The notes under the pieces: model-generated
Told to the model about the DNA's origin: nothing
What the model saw: only the letters and a program-made list of their open reading frames with translations
Database searches by the model: none
Source: G965222535 sp965222535
GTDB lineage: Bacteria > Pseudomonadota > Gammaproteobacteria > HK1
Length of the DNA stretch: 64,000 nt
Assembly (NCBI GenBank): GCA_965222535.1
Contig: OZ244957.1
Coordinates: forward strand, 372,001 to 436,000
Direction: 5' to 3'
Shown here: one piece after another, positions 17,977 through 26,002 of the stretch
Numbering within the stretch: position 1 is the first letter of the stretch
Layout of the letters: every line of letters starts with the position of its first letter
Program-made: the position numbers and the translations under genes

Positions 17977-19124
17977 TGCTCAGCACGATCAAACTATCGA
18001 ACTTCAAATGTTTCCGCGAGTTGGACATAAACTGCACTGCGCTCAACCTGTTATGCGGATTGAACGGGATGGGGAAAAGCAGCGTCATCCAATCATTATT
18101 GCTGCTGCGCCAATCGTTCACTATCGGCGAATTACAGCAGGGCCGGCTGGTCATTAACGGCGATCTGGTCGAGCTTGGCACTGGCGGGGATATACTGTTT
18201 GAAGACGCGGCTGATGACCTCATTCGCTTTGAGCTTCAGGGGTACGGGATTCCCCCATGGGTAGGGTCTTTTGATTGTGCTTGGGATACTGCCAGCGATT
18301 ATTCGCCAACCACCGATCAACTGCGCGCCCAGTCAGCCCCGGGGAGTGGCTCGACGCCCTATGCCCCCGATCCGTGGCAACAACTGCCGCCGTTCGATGG
18401 CTCTGTGTTGTATATCAATGCGGAGCGCATCGGCCCGCGGAAAGTTCACGAACGCTCCGAAACATTCGCCCGGCGGGGGATCCTCGGTTCACGCGCTGAG
18501 TATGCGATGAATTATCTCAACAACCACCAGCACGATAAGCTACCAGAGGGTGATCGCCGCTGCCTTGATCCGAACAAACGCGGCTTGCTTGCGGTCGCCA
18601 ACCGGTGGTTGCAGGAAATTACCCCTGGGGCTGAGATCGATTTTGCAGAGATCACCAAGGCCGATGCCCTGATCGCCGGTTTTTCGTTTGAACGTCGGGG
18701 CGATACCCGCTCGCGCTCCTATCGGGCTACCAATGTCGGCTTTGGCCTTTCCTACGCTTTGCCGGTGATCGTGGCGATGTTAGCGCCGAAAAATACCCTT
18801 TGCCTGATCGAGAACCCCGAAGCGCATCTGCATCCCCAAGGGCAGACCCGGCTTGCCGAACTTGCCGCCCGGGCCGCATCGGCAGGGGTGCAGATCATCA
18901 CCGAAACCCACAGCGATCACTTCATGGATGGGGTTCGCATCGCGGTCCGCAATGGCCAGATTCAACCGCAGCAAGCCAGCTTCCATTATTTTGCAAGCGA
19001 TGGCCCAAATACCATCGTCACTTCTCCGCAAGTGGACACGGACGGACGCTTGTCCTCATGGCCGCCCGGATTCTTTGATCAGTACGATGAGAACTTGGCT
19101 AAGCTGCTTGCGCCGAAGGCATGA
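17976..19124 (+). CDS. SMC/OLD-like AAA ATPase, DUF3696 type (second gene of cassette)
   Basis: 382 residues. It begins like RecF/OLD ATPases (IKLSNFKCFRELDI), with Walker A GLNGMGKSS at 28-36, an ABC-type C-motif region and Walker B/D-loop LCLIENPEAHLHP. THSDHF is the H-motif. The C-terminal portion (VDTDGRLSSWPPGFFDQ) matches the DUF3696 extension often found in ATPases encoded beside DUF262 proteins. No TOPRIM nuclease domain is apparent, unlike true OLD proteins. Overlaps of 1 bp upstream and a 1-bp gap downstream mark a tight operon; it likely energises or gates the partner proteins. Confidence 0.85.
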   Translation: MLSTIKLSNFKCFRELDINCTALNLLCGLNGMGKSSVIQSLLLLRQSFTIGELQQGRLVINGDLVELGTGGDILFEDAADDLIRFELQGYGIPPWVGSFDCAWDTASDYSPTTDQLRAQSAPGSGSTPYAPDPWQQLPPFDGSVLYINAERIGPRKVHERSETFARRGILGSRAEYAMNYLNNHQHDKLPEGDRRCLDPNKRGLLAVANRWLQEITPGAEIDFAEITKADALIAGFSFERRGDTRSRSYRATNVGFGLSYALPVIVAMLAPKNTLCLIENPEAHLHPQGQTRLAELAARAASAGVQIITETHSDHFMDGVRIAVRNGQIQPQQASFHYFASDGPNTIVTSPQVDTDGRLSSWPPGFFDQYDENLAKLLAPKA

Positions 19125-19125
19125 C

Positions 19126-20079
19126 ATGCATGAGATGATCCTGAACCATGCCAGCCTTCACGCATCCGCCCGAGATGAGGCGGTGGACTGGCTCAAAAGT
19201 ATTGCGGTCGGCATCGCGGCAATCCTTCGGTGTCAGCGAGTGCAATTAATTCTCAGAGCACAGTGCCCTTTACAGGAAATCGACTGTCTGCCCGGATTCT
19301 CGTTTTACAGCCTCATACTGGAATTAGGAACCAGCGGCTGCCGTGAGGAATATCGCCTACTCATGGGTGCCAGCACGAAAGTACCTCTGTTACTTGATCT
19401 CGGAACCAATGTTAAGGAGCGTTTCCACGGCGGCGGTGTATCTGGATTAAGCTTGGAGGATGGGGAGCCTTTGTTGCTCTGTGCACTGACGGATGCGGTC
19501 GCGATCGGATTCCCTTCGCTACTCGCATGGGATCGGGATCACATCGCGGTCGAATTCGATGAGATATTAGCCGATGGGGACATACAGCAAAGCTCGGAGA
19601 CGATCGATCACCTCTCCCGCACCGAACACGCCGATCAGATATGCCAAAGGCATCGTTCCCACCTGTGGCGGAATATCGGGGCTCCAGCGGCCGTATGGGA
19701 TCGCAAAGACGAGGCATTTCCACATCTCAGGTTCGGGCCTGAGGTTGAGCATAATCTTGCCAAGCTGCAACCCAAAACCCTAGGCATCGTTATCAGGCGC
19801 TTAGGGGAACTGGATGAGGCAGTCGCTCAGTGGCGTGACGACGGCGACCCCAAACACGATTTAACCCATCATTGCGCCTGCAAAATCACCCCAGAAAGCG
19901 ATAGCGTGATGCAACACCCGAAGCTGTGCGAGGCGCGGCGGTTTGCATCCCGCCAGGGTAGCCGCGAATTGTTTGCTTGGCATGCCCGTTTCGGTAACAG
20001 CGGGCGGATTCATCTGCGTATTGATGCGGTGCAAAAAGAAATCGAGATCGGGTATATCGGCCCGCACCTGCCGTTGTGA
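19126..20079 (+). CDS. Uncharacterised third protein of the Z-alpha/DUF262/DUF3696 cassette
   Basis: 317 residues, not recognised. The ATG at 19126 lies one base after the ATPase stop; a second ATG three codons later is also possible. The C-terminal segment ELFAWHARF...GRIHLRID...IEIGYIGPHLP has the alternating strand pattern and RIH(F/L)xxD...IxIGxxGxHLP ending seen in several uncharacterised proteins. It recalls the last strands of RelE/ParE-like folds, but no catalytic set can be assigned. The N-terminal half contains several short hydrophobic strands (VQLILRAQ, LLLCALTDAVAIGF). Its position suggests an effector or specificity subunit, by inference only. Confidence 0.65.
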   Translation: MHEMILNHASLHASARDEAVDWLKSIAVGIAAILRCQRVQLILRAQCPLQEIDCLPGFSFYSLILELGTSGCREEYRLLMGASTKVPLLLDLGTNVKERFHGGGVSGLSLEDGEPLLLCALTDAVAIGFPSLLAWDRDHIAVEFDEILADGDIQQSSETIDHLSRTEHADQICQRHRSHLWRNIGAPAAVWDRKDEAFPHLRFGPEVEHNLAKLQPKTLGIVIRRLGELDEAVAQWRDDGDPKHDLTHHCACKITPESDSVMQHPKLCEARRFASRQGSRELFAWHARFGNSGRIHLRIDAVQKEIEIGYIGPHLPL

Positions 20080-20217
20080 ACCCGCACCTGCCAATACCCG
20101 ACAGGGAAAGGGCTTGGGTAACGCTCTGGCATAGTGGCGGGCGAGTCTCTGGAAATGTGAAGGGCAGCGCTCTGACATAGTGGCGGGCGGCGCTCTGGAG
20201 GAAAAGGCCCTCCAGCC

Positions 20218-20300
20218 ATCATTTCATGGTACCGTTGACTGAATTAAGGATAAAGCGATCCCCCTTCCCTCCATCCCATTCAAAGTTTTTCGAGGTTCCT
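20218..20300 (+). repeat. Composite dispersed repeat (family A), 5' of mod
   Basis: CATTTCATGGTACCGTTGAC, CCCCCTTCCCTCCATCCC and the tail AGTTTTTCGAGGTTCC. Just upstream (20080-20217) are short imperfect duplications of a GCGCTCTGACATAGTGGCGG block. No gene is seen in this gap. Confidence 0.8.
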
Positions 20301-20312
20301 AGGAATACATTG

Positions 20313-22949
20313 ATGGTACAGAAGAAGAGCGCCCCCAAGAAGCCGATTGAAGCATACCAGCACGCCGACCAACAGCGAGCGAATAATCCGCCGGTCGGGC
20401 TGGTAACGCCGCAGACCGACCCAGACGCGGGGAAGAGCAAGACCTACGCGCATGACCCGCATCTCGCCCCGCAGATCCAGTGGGCGGGCAAGGCCGAACA
20501 TACGTCATTTGAGGTACCCACCCGCTCGCTTCACGTTCATGAGCGCATTGAGCCGCGCACCCTCATTGAGGCGCTCAAAAAACGCAACGGCAACGGGGGG
20601 GCGCAGCAGGGTTGGCTGTTTGATACGCCCGCAGAAAACCCGCCGCTGCGCGAGGCGCTGGCGTTTTATCAGCACAAACACGGCTGGTCGAACCGCCTGA
20701 TCGCCGGCGACAGCCTGCTGGTGATGAGCTCGCTGCTCGAAAAAGAGGGCTTGGGCGGCAAAGTGCAGACGATCTATATCGACCCACCCTACGGCATCAA
20801 ATACGGCTCCAATTTCCAGCCTTTCGTCAACCAGCGCGACGTCAAAGACGGCAAGGACGAAGATCTAACCGCCGAGCCGGAGCAGATCCGCGCCTTCCGC
20901 GACACCTGGGAGCTTGGCATCCACTCCTACCTCAGCTACCTGCGCGACCGCCTGCTGCTGGCGCGCGAACTGCTGACCGAAAGCGGCAGTGTGTTCGTGC
21001 AGATCAGCGACGAAAACGTGCACCGCGTGCGGATGATCATGGATGAGGTTTTTGGGGCGGAGAATTTTGTGAGCCAGCTTTCATTTCGGACAAAAATCCC
21101 CCTGCGGACAACCTTAATTGCGAATGTACATGACTATATTTTGTGGTATGCACGTTCGAAAGATCACTTGCGGTTTTACAAGCTCTATACGCAAAAGGGT
21201 ATCGGTGATGAGGGCCGGTTTAACCTTCTTGAGATGAAAGACGGATCTCGGCGCCACATGACACGGGGAGAAAAAACTAAAAGAACTTCCATTCCAGCGG
21301 GTGCTAAGCCGTTCGTTGCGGAAAATCTGAACTCCGCAGGACGAACGAAAAGCTGTGTGTTTGACTTTGAATACGAAGGTCGTTTGTTTCGACCAACGAA
21401 AGAAAAAAGTTGGAAGACAAACTCTGATGGTATGCGAGGGCTTGCGAGAGCCAAGCGTTTGTTTCCGAGTAAAAACAATCTTTACTATGTACTATTTCAT
21501 GCGGATTACCCAGTCCAAGAGACATCAAACATCTGGAACGATACACGCGGTGAAATGGAAAAGAATTACGTAGTGCAGACAGCAGATACCGTCATCCAAC
21601 GCTGTCTGTTGATGACCACCGATCCCGGCGACTTGGTTTTTGATCCGACCTGCGGCAGCGGCACCACTGCTTATGTCGCCGAGCGCTGGGGGCGGCGTTG
21701 GATCACGTGCGACACCTCGCGGGTGGCGCTGACGCTGGCACGCCAGCGGCTGATGACGGCGATGTTTGACTACTACGAACTGGCGTATCCAGATGAAGGA
21801 GTCGGTAGCGGGTTCAAGTACAAGACCGTGCCGCATATCACACTGAAATCCATCGCCCACAACTCAGACATCAAGGAGGGCATGACGCAGGCCCAGATCG
21901 ATGCCGCCATCGCTCGGTACGCATCAAATGAGACCCTTTACGACCAGCCGCGCATTGATACTCAAAAAAAGCGCGTCAGTGGCCCGTTCACGATCGAAGC
22001 GGTGCCGGCACCGGTGGTCAAGTCGGTGGATGACCTCTTGGGGCAGTCAGTGCAGGTGCCCGCGGATGCGTCGATCGCCCGCAGCGGCGAGACACTGCGC
22101 CAGAGCGAATGGCGCGATGAACTGCTGCGCACCGGCATTCGCGGCAAGAATGGTCAGTACCTGCGCTTCGCCCGGCTGGAGCCGCTGGCGGGCTGCCGTT
22201 ACCTGCACGCCGACGGCGAGCTGCGCCCCAATGATGAAGGTGCCGACTCGGTAAAGGAAGCCGCCCCGCACTACCACCCGCAACGCATTGTGGTGTCCTT
22301 CGGGCCACCGTACGCGCCATTGGAGCAGCGTCAGGTCGAGCACGCTTGGAAGGAGGCGCTCACACTGGCACAGCCGCGCCTCCCTTCCCTGCTGGTGTTT
22401 GCCGCCTTCCAGTTCGATCCAGAAGCGGCTAAGGACATTGATGAGCTAAAGCCCGCGCAGACCGGGATGCAGCTCCTCAAGGTGCAGATGAACGCCGACC
22501 TGCTGACCGACGACTTGAAGAAGAAGCGCGCCAGCAACCAGTCGTTCTGGCTGATCGGTCAGCCGGAGGTGCAGTTGGAGCGCATCGCGGAAGGCGAGGA
22601 TAAAGGCAAGTGGCGCGTCCAAGTGCAGGGCTTCGATTACTACAACACCAAAACCGGCGGCATCGAATCCGGCGATGAGAAGCAGATCGCCGTGTGGTTG
22701 CTGGATCCCGACTATGACGGGCGCAGCCTTTATCCGCGGCAAGTGTTCTTCCCGCAGGCGGGGGTAAAGGGCGGCTGGGCGCGCTTGGCGAAAAACCTCA
22801 AGGCAGAGATCGACGAGGACTTGATCGCCGCCTACCGCGGCACCGTGTCGCTGCCCTTTGAGGCCGGTGCGCACCGGTGCATCGCCGTCAAGATCGTCGA
22901 CGACCGCGGCATCGAAAGCCTACGGGTGATGGAGATAGAGCAATGCTAG
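20313..22949 (+). CDS. mod: Type III restriction-modification DNA methyltransferase (Mod)
   Basis: 878 residues, N6-adenine methyltransferase of beta type. Motif IV DPPY is at 157-160 (YIDPPYG) and precedes motif I FDPTCGSGTT near 444, the beta-class order. The region between them (about 255-430, bases 21075-21600) is the target-recognition domain; it is clearly more AT-rich than the flanks, suggesting exchange. The C-terminal 400 residues are typical of the longer Mod proteins. The ATG at 20313 follows AGGA nine bases upstream and a family A repeat; an earlier in-frame start at 20226 would read through the repeat. The stop overlaps the next gene by 7 bp. Confidence 0.92.
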   Translation: MVQKKSAPKKPIEAYQHADQQRANNPPVGLVTPQTDPDAGKSKTYAHDPHLAPQIQWAGKAEHTSFEVPTRSLHVHERIEPRTLIEALKKRNGNGGAQQGWLFDTPAENPPLREALAFYQHKHGWSNRLIAGDSLLVMSSLLEKEGLGGKVQTIYIDPPYGIKYGSNFQPFVNQRDVKDGKDEDLTAEPEQIRAFRDTWELGIHSYLSYLRDRLLLARELLTESGSVFVQISDENVHRVRMIMDEVFGAENFVSQLSFRTKIPLRTTLIANVHDYILWYARSKDHLRFYKLYTQKGIGDEGRFNLLEMKDGSRRHMTRGEKTKRTSIPAGAKPFVAENLNSAGRTKSCVFDFEYEGRLFRPTKEKSWKTNSDGMRGLARAKRLFPSKNNLYYVLFHADYPVQETSNIWNDTRGEMEKNYVVQTADTVIQRCLLMTTDPGDLVFDPTCGSGTTAYVAERWGRRWITCDTSRVALTLARQRLMTAMFDYYELAYPDEGVGSGFKYKTVPHITLKSIAHNSDIKEGMTQAQIDAAIARYASNETLYDQPRIDTQKKRVSGPFTIEAVPAPVVKSVDDLLGQSVQVPADASIARSGETLRQSEWRDELLRTGIRGKNGQYLRFARLEPLAGCRYLHADGELRPNDEGADSVKEAAPHYHPQRIVVSFGPPYAPLEQRQVEHAWKEALTLAQPRLPSLLVFAAFQFDPEAAKDIDELKPAQTGMQLLKVQMNADLLTDDLKKKRASNQSFWLIGQPEVQLERIAEGEDKGKWRVQVQGFDYYNTKTGGIESGDEKQIAVWLLDPDYDGRSLYPRQVFFPQAGVKGGWARLAKNLKAEIDEDLIAAYRGTVSLPFEAGAHRCIAVKIVDDRGIESLRVMEIEQC

Positions 22950-23425
22950 AAATCTCAGAGGGGGATTTAGAGCTATTAAAAACTGCCCCCAAAACAATGA
23001 ATATTGGCAACTGGAAATCTATAAGAGGGAGCGATCAATGGAACGCTAATGTACACATCACGCCTTCTGATATGGAAACACAAAATAAAGATATTCTATT
23101 GAATCTGAATATGATGTTTTTTGCACGTCAAAACCACAACGATAAAACAAACTTTTCATGCGGAGTTTGGATAGACTTAGGTGGAAAAAAAGTTACTTTA
23201 GTGCGTTATAACGGCTCTAGTCATGTAAATAAAGAGAGCTATCTCCACTGCCACATTCACGAGGCAAGCATTAGTAGTATAAACAGAGGAGACAGAAAGC
23301 CTGAACACGCTCATACTTATGATACTGATCGCTACAGTAATCCGCAAGGAGCCTTAGATTGTTTGCTGAAAGATTTTAATATAACCACCACACTCCAAAG
23401 AAATATATTTGGAGAATTCAAATGA
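22943..23425 (+). CDS. DUF6978-like small protein, partner of the DUF1828-like protein
   Basis: 160 residues, AT-rich and unlike the surrounding mod/res. Its start ATG overlaps the mod stop by 7 bp and its stop overlaps the next gene by 4 bp. Features: W-N-A-N-V-H-I near residue 37, a LVRYNG strand, and HCHIHEA followed by a TDRYSNPQGAL segment. These fit my recollection of the DUF6978 family, small proteins encoded beside DUF1828 genes. No catalytic site is evident. A toxin-antitoxin-like or phage-defence pair is plausible but unproven. Confidence 0.6.
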   Translation: MLEISEGDLELLKTAPKTMNIGNWKSIRGSDQWNANVHITPSDMETQNKDILLNLNMMFFARQNHNDKTNFSCGVWIDLGGKKVTLVRYNGSSHVNKESYLHCHIHEASISSINRGDRKPEHAHTYDTDRYSNPQGALDCLLKDFNITTTLQRNIFGEFK

Positions 23426-24216
23426 TTAAACAGACACTACAGCAAAAAATCTGTGATCAGTTGTGTTCGGATATACAGTTAATCGAAAGAGAAAATGGGA
23501 AGCTGATGCTATCCACGCCTTTTGTATATCCAGATGGAGACCATTATTCTATCTATTTAAGAGAAACCCAACCGGGAACAATCCGCATCAGCGATGAAGC
23601 CAATACCATTATGCGGTTAAGTTATGAAACCGAGGATGTGGATAAATACTTTAAAGGCGGCAGAGGAAAATTGATGGAACAGATCCTCAGAGAGCATCAG
23701 GTACAGGAAGAACAGGGAACGTTTTACATTGATGTTCCGATAGATGAGCTTTCACACGGGCTATTTATGCTGGGGCAAGCATTAACTGAAATTTACAGTT
23801 TATCTTATCTGGACAGAGAAAGGGTTAGCAGTACTTTTTATGAGGATTTAGAAAATATATTGGAAAATATCATCCACGATACAGATATTAAACTTAAAAG
23901 CAACCATCTAGCACTTGGTTTGCAAAATGCTGAGAACTATGCCATTGACTATTCGTTAATAAGAAAAGATGAAATGCCGCTTTTTCTGTTCGGCGTCCCG
24001 TCGGTGGACAAAGCAAAATTGGTTACTATCACCCTTCAATACCTCTATATTCAAGAATACCCAATGCGCGCCTTGCTCATCTACCAGGCTCAGGGAGAGG
24101 TTCCTGCCAAGCATTTGAGCAGACTGACCGATGCTAATATCGGCGGCTCTCAGGTCAGCTCCCTCAAAAAAACCCCTATTGAGCAAAACATAAACAGACA
24201 TTTCAGATATCACTGA
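23422..24216 (+). CDS. DUF1828/DUF1829-like protein
   Basis: 264 residues. The N-terminal 90 residues (STPFVYPDGDHYSIYLRE, RISDEANTI) carry the DUF1828 pattern; the remainder, with ITLQYLYIQEYPMRALLIYQ, fits the DUF1829 C-terminal half. Function is unknown; such genes are frequent in mobile and defence loci. It is coupled to the preceding gene by ATGA and followed by a hairpin repeat that separates it from the next pair. Confidence 0.75.
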   Translation: MIKQTLQQKICDQLCSDIQLIERENGKLMLSTPFVYPDGDHYSIYLRETQPGTIRISDEANTIMRLSYETEDVDKYFKGGRGKLMEQILREHQVQEEQGTFYIDVPIDELSHGLFMLGQALTEIYSLSYLDRERVSSTFYEDLENILENIIHDTDIKLKSNHLALGLQNAENYAIDYSLIRKDEMPLFLFGVPSVDKAKLVTITLQYLYIQEYPMRALLIYQAQGEVPAKHLSRLTDANIGGSQVSSLKKTPIEQNINRHFRYH

Positions 24217-24263
24217 TGAACATTCATCCTGCCATAGAGCGCAGAGCCTTTCGGTTCCCCAAC

Positions 24264-24304
24264 GGCACCTCAAAAAATTCGCAAGGTGGATTTTCCAAAG
24301 TGCC
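24264..24304. repeat. Palindromic hairpin repeat (family H), diverged
   Basis: GGCACCTCAAAAAATT and the downstream TTTTCCAAAGTGCC keep the family outline with several substitutions. It lies between the two inserted gene pairs of the type III R-M locus. Confidence 0.65.
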
Positions 24305-24334
24305 TTGGACTGATGACACCTAGGGTACAGATTA

Positions 24335-25519
24335 ATGGCCGCTCATGTAAAAAACGTCAATCATGGCGTGCTACGCCAATGCCGGGAGCAAATGGGTTTA
24401 AGCATCGAGCAGGTGCAACAAAAGGTTAAAAGAATAGCCTCTTTTGAGAGCGGTGAGCACGCTCCCACTTTTAATCAGTTGGATATTTTGGCAGAGCTAT
24501 ACCACGTGCCGCGCTGGGTGTTTATTGCCGATTCCTTGCCATCGGAGTACCAGTTTAACAATATCCCTTCTTTCCGACATTTTGCAGAATGCAAGGCAGA
24601 AGCCTTTGATGTTCCTGCAATTCGCGGGCTAATTATCGAAGTCAGTCAGTCCCGACAACTTATTTTAGATATTCTGGAGGATATGGAAGAGCCACTTGCC
24701 TCATTTAACCCACCCGTACTCCCAAGAACAATATCGGCAAAAGCGGCGGCAGAAGAAATGAGGGAATGGTGTGGCTTAGATATTAATACTTCGTTTGAAG
24801 AGCGGAGAAAAAAACTGGAAGAAAAGGGAGTTTTTGTTTTTCTCACCGCAAAACATAGAGGTTGGTCTCACATAGAAAGTAATGTTTTTCGAGGCTTATC
24901 TATCTATCACAAAACGCTGCCAATTATTATTATCAATGATCGGGATGCGCACAAAGCACTGTCGTTCACTTTGTTCCATGAATTAGGGCACTTGCTCAGA
25001 AAAGAAAATGCACTAGATGCTTGGGATGATAGGAACCAGCAGGAAGAAAAATGGTGTGATGAGTTTTCTGGAAATATACTAATGCCAGAGGATGAATTTT
25101 TAAAAATCACTTCCGCAATTAAGAATATAGACAGTACGATGGATGTCAAAGGAATAGCCAAAGAATTTAGAGTGAGTGAATATGCCTGCCTGGTGCGATT
25201 GCGTCAACTGGATAAAATTGATCACGATTTGTATGAAAAATTGGATAGTGACCGTAATGATAAATATAAACTAGTACAAGAAAAACAGAAAACCAGCAAA
25301 GTTGTGCCATCTATATATCCAGAGCAAGAAGAACAGAAAGCCAGCAAAGGTGGTCCTCCTAGAGATCGAGCAAAAGAAGTGCTACGTCAATACGGCCGTA
25401 TTTACACCCAAACACTCTTCCAGTGTTATTATGACAAAGAGATAGGGCTACATAATTTATGCAAGCTCTTGGACATCAAGAGAGTGTCCGATGTTGCAAA
25501 GTTAGAGTCAGAGCTATGA
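24335..25519 (+). CDS. HTH / ImmA-IrrE-type zinc metallopeptidase
   Basis: 394 residues. N-terminal XRE-like helix-turn-helix (LRQCREQMGLSIEQVQQK to about residue 60), then an ImmA/IrrE (COG2856) peptidase domain with HELGH at 215-219 and a downstream EExWCDEFSGNILMP motif that supplies the third ligand. ImmA-type proteases cleave repressors or antitoxins. A C-terminal helical extension follows. The stop overlaps the DUF4411 gene by 4 bp; this two-gene arrangement is widespread and usually predicted to be a toxin-antitoxin module with this protein as regulator. AT-rich. Confidence 0.9.
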   Translation: MAAHVKNVNHGVLRQCREQMGLSIEQVQQKVKRIASFESGEHAPTFNQLDILAELYHVPRWVFIADSLPSEYQFNNIPSFRHFAECKAEAFDVPAIRGLIIEVSQSRQLILDILEDMEEPLASFNPPVLPRTISAKAAAEEMREWCGLDINTSFEERRKKLEEKGVFVFLTAKHRGWSHIESNVFRGLSIYHKTLPIIIINDRDAHKALSFTLFHELGHLLRKENALDAWDDRNQQEEKWCDEFSGNILMPEDEFLKITSAIKNIDSTMDVKGIAKEFRVSEYACLVRLRQLDKIDHDLYEKLDSDRNDKYKLVQEKQKTSKVVPSIYPEQEEQKASKGGPPRDRAKEVLRQYGRIYTQTLFQCYYDKEIGLHNLCKLLDIKRVSDVAKLESEL

Positions 25520-25998
25520 ACACAAAATTTTGTGTTGATGCCAATGTGTTTATCACTCCATGGAATACGGATTATCCCATGGATATTTTCCCGTCACTTT
25601 GGGAGGCACTTGCGCAACACAAAGAAAACATTGTTTTGATAAAGCCCATCTATGACGAGATTGATCCTTTAACAACAGGTAAAAGAGGGAAGCTCCGCCA
25701 ATGGCTGTTGAAAAATAAATTCATGCCTATCCCTGTTGATGAAAATATACAAGATATTTCCATAAAGTTTGAAAACGAATACCAGATAAATGAAAAATCA
25801 AGAGGCGTTGGGAAAAACGATCTGATGTTGATAGCGTATGCACATAAAGAAGAAGGAACAGTGGTAACTTTTGAAACGAAGCAGGCACAGGCACCCGACA
25901 AAAAAAAGAATTATAAAATACCGCTTGTTTGTAAAGAAAAAGACACTGCCTGCATCACATTCGTGGAAATGCTGCGTAAACTTGGAATTCAGGTTTAG
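25516..25998 (+). CDS. DUF4411 PIN-like protein, putative toxin
   Basis: 160 residues. FCVDANVFI at the N-terminus provides the first conserved Asp (D8) of the PIN fold, followed by acidic positions around KPIYDEID and NDLMLIAYA, and by VVTFETKQ; together these resemble the four-acid PIN nuclease centre. It matches the DUF4411 family. Start ATG is inside the stop of the HTH/ImmA gene (ATGA). Likely an RNase toxin regulated by its partner; the activity is inferred from fold. Confidence 0.82.
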   Translation: MNTKFCVDANVFITPWNTDYPMDIFPSLWEALAQHKENIVLIKPIYDEIDPLTTGKRGKLRQWLLKNKFMPIPVDENIQDISIKFENEYQINEKSRGVGKNDLMLIAYAHKEEGTVVTFETKQAQAPDKKKNYKIPLVCKEKDTACITFVEMLRKLGIQV

Positions 25999-26002
25999 CA
26001 AG

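Noticed and set aside
20226..20312. Longer N-terminus for Mod
   Set aside because: The 29 extra codons are family A repeat sequence; the ATG at 20313 has an AGGA nine bases upstream.
23956..24273. 105-codon frame antisense to the DUF1828-like gene
   Set aside because: Lies entirely within a well-supported coding gene and has no features.
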